64,000 nucleotides of DNA from a bacterium. Its GTDB lineage: Bacteria > Hydrothermota > UBA3073 > JACQXS01 > JAQTXJ01. Below, one piece after another: positions 60,634 through 64,000 of this stretch. The notes under the pieces were generated by a model. That model was not told where the DNA came from. It worked only from the letters and a program-made list of their open reading frames with translations, and did not search any database. The position numbers and the translations under genes are program-made. The DNA lies in contig JAQUPX010000001.1 of assembly GCA_028716385.1 (NCBI GenBank), positions 346,775-410,774 of the forward strand. The letters run 5' to 3'. The first letter of the stretch is position 1. The number at the start of each line of letters is the position of its first letter.

Positions 60634-63294
60634 TCAGGGGGTTAGTTTTATGACTTTCAGTGGAGCACCGTGCTTAGGTTTCAAGAAGTATACGCCTGAT
60701 TTTGTATTTTTGCCAATGGTATTTTTACCATCCCATTTTAAACCGGGTATTGGGTTATTGGTTATTGGGTCATTGGAAGATTGGAGAATAGAAAGGGATT
60801 TAACCAGTTTGCCGGCAATATCGTAAATTTCAATTTCTGTTGCTCCCTGTATGGAGATTTCCTTATAAAAAACAGTAGGGAATGCTTTTAACTTTAAATC
60901 TTCTTTTTTATTGTTTTTCTCTTCAACGGCTACAAAATCCCAATCAGTGATTTTTGCATATGCGTCCCAGCCTTTCTGTCTTCTATTGTCCATCCATACA
61001 AAAGTTATTTGGTCGGGACTGCAGGCAACGGAAGTGCTCCATGTTTTTTGATGGTTGTACGGAAAAAGGTCTTGTTCATTTATTTGAGAATTATTTCCTA
61101 CCGGGGTTCCGTTTTCATATTTTTGAGCTAGAATTTCCGGGTCGTTATCAGTATTTCTGAAATCCGTCCAGACGATAACAAATTTATTTCCATCCGGGGT
61201 AGTAGTAATAGATGGGTATGCTTGGTTCATTATTCCGACATCGTCATTAACCTTAAAATTCGTCCCTTGAGGAGCGCCTGTTGAATAGTATTTTTGTGCA
61301 TATATATCCCAGTTTCCGTTACGGTTATCCTGCCAGGCAATTTCAAAACTACCCGAATCGGACATTGCTACGGAGGGATACCATTGTTCTTCTGTCCCGG
61401 CATCATCATTTACTTTGAAGTTTGTTCCCTGCGGGACACCATTTAAGTCGTACCTCTGCGCATAAGTATCGCCGTTTCCTTCACGTTCATCATCCCAAAC
61501 AATTAAAAAATTTCCGGAACTATCCATTGCAATAAAAGGACTCCACTGGTTTTTTACCCCTATGTCATCGTTTACTTTAAAGTTTACTCCTTGCGGGATG
61601 CCATTTGAGTCGTATCTTTGCGCATAAATATCATAATCTCCATTTCGCTGGGAAAGCCAGGTAATTACAAAACCTCCCGAATCGTCAATCGCGGTAGAAG
61701 AGTAAGCATTGTAATCCCCCCCCGTATCGTCATTTACTTTAAAATTTGTGCCCTGTGGAGTGCCGTCAGGAGTGTATATTTTGGCATAAACATTCCAGTC
61801 TTTCTCTCGCCAGTCATGCCAACTAATCACAAAACGACCCGAATTATTTATTGCAATAACGGGTCCTTCATGGCTTATTTTCCCCGTGTCATCGTTTACT
61901 TTAAAGTTTGTCCCTTGTAAAATGCCATCAGGATTGTATCGCTGTGCATAAATATCAAGATAGCCGTTGCGTTCATCTCTCCATGTTATTACAAAGTTAT
62001 TTGAATCGTTCATTGCAACAGCAGGATAAGACTGTTCGTTTGTTCCTATGTCATCATTTGCTCTAAAATTTGTGTCCTGTGGAGTGCCGTCTGAAGCATA
62101 TCTTTGGGCGTAGATGTCGGCGTTTCCATTTCGCCAGTCGTGCCAGGCAACTACGAAAACACCTGAATCGTTCATTGACGCGGAAGGTATCCACTGGTCG
62201 CATTTGGATACGTTGTCGCTCACCTTAAAATTTGTGCCCTGTGGAATTCCGTTGGAGTTGTATCTCTGTGCGTAAATTCCGGAATTACTACGCCCGTCCA
62301 GCCAGGTAATTATAAAGTTACCCGAGCTGTCTGTTGAAGCGGCAGGACCAAAGTGTTCACTTGTTCCTATGTCGTCATTTACTTTGAAGTTTGTGCCCTG
62401 AGGAACGCCGGCAGAATTGTATCTCTGTGCATAGACATCAGCGTTTCCGTTTCTATTGTCTTGCCATGAGATTATAAAGTTGCCGGAATAATCCATTGCA
62501 ATAGAAGAATTTTGTTGGTTGTTTGTTCCCGCATCATCATTTACTTTAAAATTTGTATCTTGAGGCGTGCCGTTAGAATTGTATTTTTGTGCGTAGATGT
62601 CAAGGTTTCCGTTTCTGTTATCTTGCCATGAGATTATAAAGTTGCCGGAATAATCCATTGCAATAGAAGGATTTTGTTGGTTACTCGTTCCCGTATCATC
62701 ATTTACTTTAAAATTTGTATTCTGGGGGATGCCGTTAGAATTGTATCTTTGCGCATAGATATCGGGGGTTCCGTTTCTGTCATCCTGCCAGATTATTATA
62801 AAGTTACCCGACCAATCCATTACAACGGAAGAATTTTGTTGATTGTTTGCTCCCGCATCATCATTTACTTTAAAATTTATATCCCGTGGGATGCCGTTAG
62901 AATTATATCTTTGCGCGTATATATCAGAATTCTCATTACGGGCATCTTCCCATACGATTATAAAATTGCCTGAATCATTTATTGCCGTTGAAGGTTCCCA
63001 CTGCCCCTCTATTCCAACGTCGTTATTTATTATAAAATTCGTGTCCTGCATAGTGCCGTCCGAATTATATATTTGTGCATAAATATCGGAGCAGCTAAAG
63101 ATATCGGCAGACCCGTTACGATAGTCCTGCCAGGTAATTATAAATTTGCCGGAGTTACCTACTGTTACAGAGGGAAAAGATTGCCAGCCACCGGCTGCGG
63201 TGTCATCATTAACAAGAAAATCATTTTTTATCACCCCTTTTGTTTGATGTGCAGGGGATAATATAAATGTAACAAGTATTATTAAAATATTCAC
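60634..63294 (-). CDS. Secreted 14-repeat beta-propeller protein with divergent sorting tail
   Basis: Secreted protein of 886 aa. The export signal is short and lacks basic residues (MNILIILVTFILSPAHQ). Fourteen units of ~56 aa (NFKVNDDAGTNNQQNSSIAM followed by DSSGNFIISWQDNRNGNLDI, then YAQRYNSNGTPQ) cover ~20-800, which fits two seven-bladed propellers. Central units are near-identical at DNA level. The tail is short and unusual: EIYDIAGKLVKSL is followed by QSSNDPITNNPIPG, encoded by CCAATAACCCAATACC-type repeat DNA, then GKNTKSGVYFLKPKHG. It lacks the final KKLVLIK. Function unknown. Confidence 0.88.
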   Translation of the reverse strand: MNILIILVTFILSPAHQTKGVIKNDFLVNDDTAAGGWQSFPSVTVGNSGKFIITWQDYRNGSADIFSCSDIYAQIYNSDGTMQDTNFIINNDVGIEGQWEPSTAINDSGNFIIVWEDARNENSDIYAQRYNSNGIPRDINFKVNDDAGANNQQNSSVVMDWSGNFIIIWQDDRNGTPDIYAQRYNSNGIPQNTNFKVNDDTGTSNQQNPSIAMDYSGNFIISWQDNRNGNLDIYAQKYNSNGTPQDTNFKVNDDAGTNNQQNSSIAMDYSGNFIISWQDNRNGNADVYAQRYNSAGVPQGTNFKVNDDIGTSEHFGPAASTDSSGNFIITWLDGRSNSGIYAQRYNSNGIPQGTNFKVSDNVSKCDQWIPSASMNDSGVFVVAWHDWRNGNADIYAQRYASDGTPQDTNFRANDDIGTNEQSYPAVAMNDSNNFVITWRDERNGYLDIYAQRYNPDGILQGTNFKVNDDTGKISHEGPVIAINNSGRFVISWHDWREKDWNVYAKIYTPDGTPQGTNFKVNDDTGGDYNAYSSTAIDDSGGFVITWLSQRNGDYDIYAQRYDSNGIPQGVNFKVNDDIGVKNQWSPFIAMDSSGNFLIVWDDEREGNGDTYAQRYDLNGVPQGTNFKVNDDAGTEEQWYPSVAMSDSGSFEIAWQDNRNGNWDIYAQKYYSTGAPQGTNFKVNDDVGIMNQAYPSITTTPDGNKFVIVWTDFRNTDNDPEILAQKYENGTPVGNNSQINEQDLFPYNHQKTWSTSVACSPDQITFVWMDNRRQKGWDAYAKITDWDFVAVEEKNNKKEDLKLKAFPTVFYKEISIQGATEIEIYDIAGKLVKSLSILQSSNDPITNNPIPGLKWDGKNTIGKNTKSGVYFLKPKHGAPLKVIKLTP

Positions 63295-63424
63295 TTTACT
63301 TTAGCTTAACTAATAAAATTATACGGGTTTGTCAATGAGTTTTTTCGATTATAGGAGTGTTGCAGTAGTTTGGAAGAATGAACTCAAGTTCAAATCTAAA
63401 AAAATAAGTACCGGAAGAAATACA

Positions 63425-63458
63425 AAAAGCCCTCCCCGAATCCGGGGAGGGCTTTTCT
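63425..63458 (-). terminator. Rho-independent terminator, probably of the gene at 63573
   Basis: AGCCCTCCCC and GGGGAGGGCT pair (10-11 bp) around a GAATCC-type loop. T-runs exist on both sides (AAAAA before, TTTT after), so it can act on the minus-strand gene ending at 63573 and, in reverse, on the other strand. Confidence 0.8.
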
Positions 63459-63483
63459 GTTATTATGCGTGCTAATCAGCGTT

Positions 63484-63526
63484 TAGTTAGAGTTCCGCTT
63501 TATGCGGATTACTCTAACTTATCCAG
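63484..63526. repeat. TAGTTAGAGT hairpin, covarying variant
   Basis: TAGTTAGAGT...ATTACTCTAACTTATCCAG with CCGCTTTATGCGG in the loop. Relative to 3617-3660 both arms changed together (G:C to A:T). Confidence 0.65.
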
Positions 63527-63572
63527 CTTGCTGGGCAATATCCGTGTCTTCATCTGCGTTTCTCCGTGTTTA

Positions 63573-64000
63573 TCATTTCATCAAAATCAATTTCCTCGTT
63601 TCTTTATAATCCCCTGCTTTTCCACCTGAGGCGGATCCGCCTTTGGCGGAAAACTTTGCAAAGTATATTCCTGTCGGATAGTCTTTTGAGTTCAGTTCTG
63701 CTTTGTAATATCCCGGTAGTTGTTCCTCATCTACTAACGTCTTTACACATCTTCCGGTTAAATCATAAAGCATTAACGAGACTTTGCTTGTTAGAGGTAT
63801 CTGATACTTTATAGTCGTTTTATTCCTGAATGGATTCGGGAAATTTTGAAACATTTTAAAGACAAACGGCAACCCTGCATTATTTACATAAGATACAGGC
63901 ACAAATTCTGAAGGAAGCACATCCTGCTTAAACGTTCCTATTTTTCCCGGTGTTGCGCCTGTTCCACCTGAATCTCCTCCTGCTACTGATACTGTAATTG
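63573..64000 (-). CDS. C-terminal end of a secreted protein with class A sorting tail (5' end beyond the window)
   Basis: The frame is open to the right edge, so only the last 142 residues are seen. The visible part begins within a Gly/Ser/Thr-rich linker (ITVSVAGGDSGGTGATPGKIG), then VPVSYV, the proline-rich joint MFQNFPNPFRNKTTIKYQIP and the tail (VSLMLYDLTGRCVKTLVDEE, YPTGIYFAKFSA, ETRKLILMK). Between FSA and GDYKE ten extra residues (KGGSASGGKA) are encoded by two adjacent palindromes (CCTGAGG and CCGCCTTTGGCGG at 63625-63650). An apparent GTG start at 63920 is internal. A strong terminator follows. Confidence 0.85.
   Translation of the reverse strand, partial: ITVSVAGGDSGGTGATPGKIGTFKQDVLPSEFVPVSYVNNAGLPFVFKMFQNFPNPFRNKTTIKYQIPLTSKVSLMLYDLTGRCVKTLVDEEQLPGYYKAELNSKDYPTGIYFAKFSAKGGSASGGKAGDYKETRKLILMK

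Noticed and set aside
63573..63920. A complete 115-aa protein starting at 63920
   Set aside because: The start would be an internal GTG; the frame continues open to the window's right edge with linker sequence typical of tailed proteins.
1..64000. tRNA, rRNA or riboswitch
   Set aside because: No cloverleaf, conserved rRNA segment or known riboswitch core was recognised by eye; a covariance-model search would be decisive.

Overview
The window is AT-rich bacterial DNA dominated by large secreted proteins that carry a C-terminal sorting tail of the Por/T9SS kind (pattern: IYDLTGR.VKTL, then KTGIYFVRL, then KETKKLVLIK). The tail style, the many beta-propeller paralogs, the REC-AraC response regulators and the heavy load of short intergenic palindromes fit an uncultured lineage of the Fibrobacterota-Chlorobiota-Bacteroidota neighbourhood or a WOR-3/Cloacimonadota-like candidate phylum. 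No rRNA or marker gene is present to fix the taxonomy, so this is inference from gene style.

Layout. 1-6.3 kb (minus): a truncated secreted GH-A/sialidase-like/beta-helix protein, a REC-AraC regulator and a seven-repeat propeller protein. 6.7-11.6 kb (plus): three secreted proteins (two propellers, one single-domain). 11.7-19.3 kb (minus): a MacAB-TolC-like efflux operon (FtsX-type permease, Yip1-like membrane protein, TolC-like channel, a YVTN propeller, HlyD-type adaptor, ABC ATPase). 19.5-24.9 kb (minus): secreted metallophosphoesterase, a papain-type peptidase and another REC-AraC regulator. 25.1-34.5 kb (plus): six more secreted proteins, including a cysteine protease translated in overlap with a small secreted partner. 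34.6-42.4 kb (minus): an orphan sorting-tail fragment, a GT39-like membrane glycosyltransferase overlapping an FAD oxidoreductase, and a two-component cluster (PAS histidine kinase plus two REC-AraC regulators). 42.8-49.2 kb (minus): ornithine carbamoyltransferase, a secreted alpha/beta hydrolase, and an overlapping malic enzyme-fumarase trio. 49.5-56.5 kb (minus): a propeller protein, then housekeeping genes (radical SAM, Nudix, rseP, dxr, PpiD-like). 57.1-60.3 kb (minus): two GT2 enzymes and an LpxB-related enzyme. 60.6-64 kb (minus): a 14-repeat propeller protein and the C-terminal end of a further tailed protein.

Main observations. (1) Twenty-bp direct repeats (TAGTAAAATATTAGKATTTY) lie 9-10 nt upstream of a TTGCAA promoter element in front of the GH protein, the metallophosphoesterase and the papain-type peptidase, each downstream of a REC-AraC regulator gene; they look like the operator of a local regulon. 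(2) Blade counts are exact: 7 repeats (five proteins), 8 (two), 14 = 2x7 (three). (3) Short dispersed palindromes have entered coding sequences in frame, including a cytoplasmic glycosyltransferase. (4) An intergenic hairpin family shows compensatory base changes between its copies. (5) A 47-codon orphan sorting tail has its own ribosome site, and a 74-bp tandem repeat supplies the 3' end of the carbamoyltransferase gene. No CRISPR array, transposase, tRNA or rRNA was recognised.
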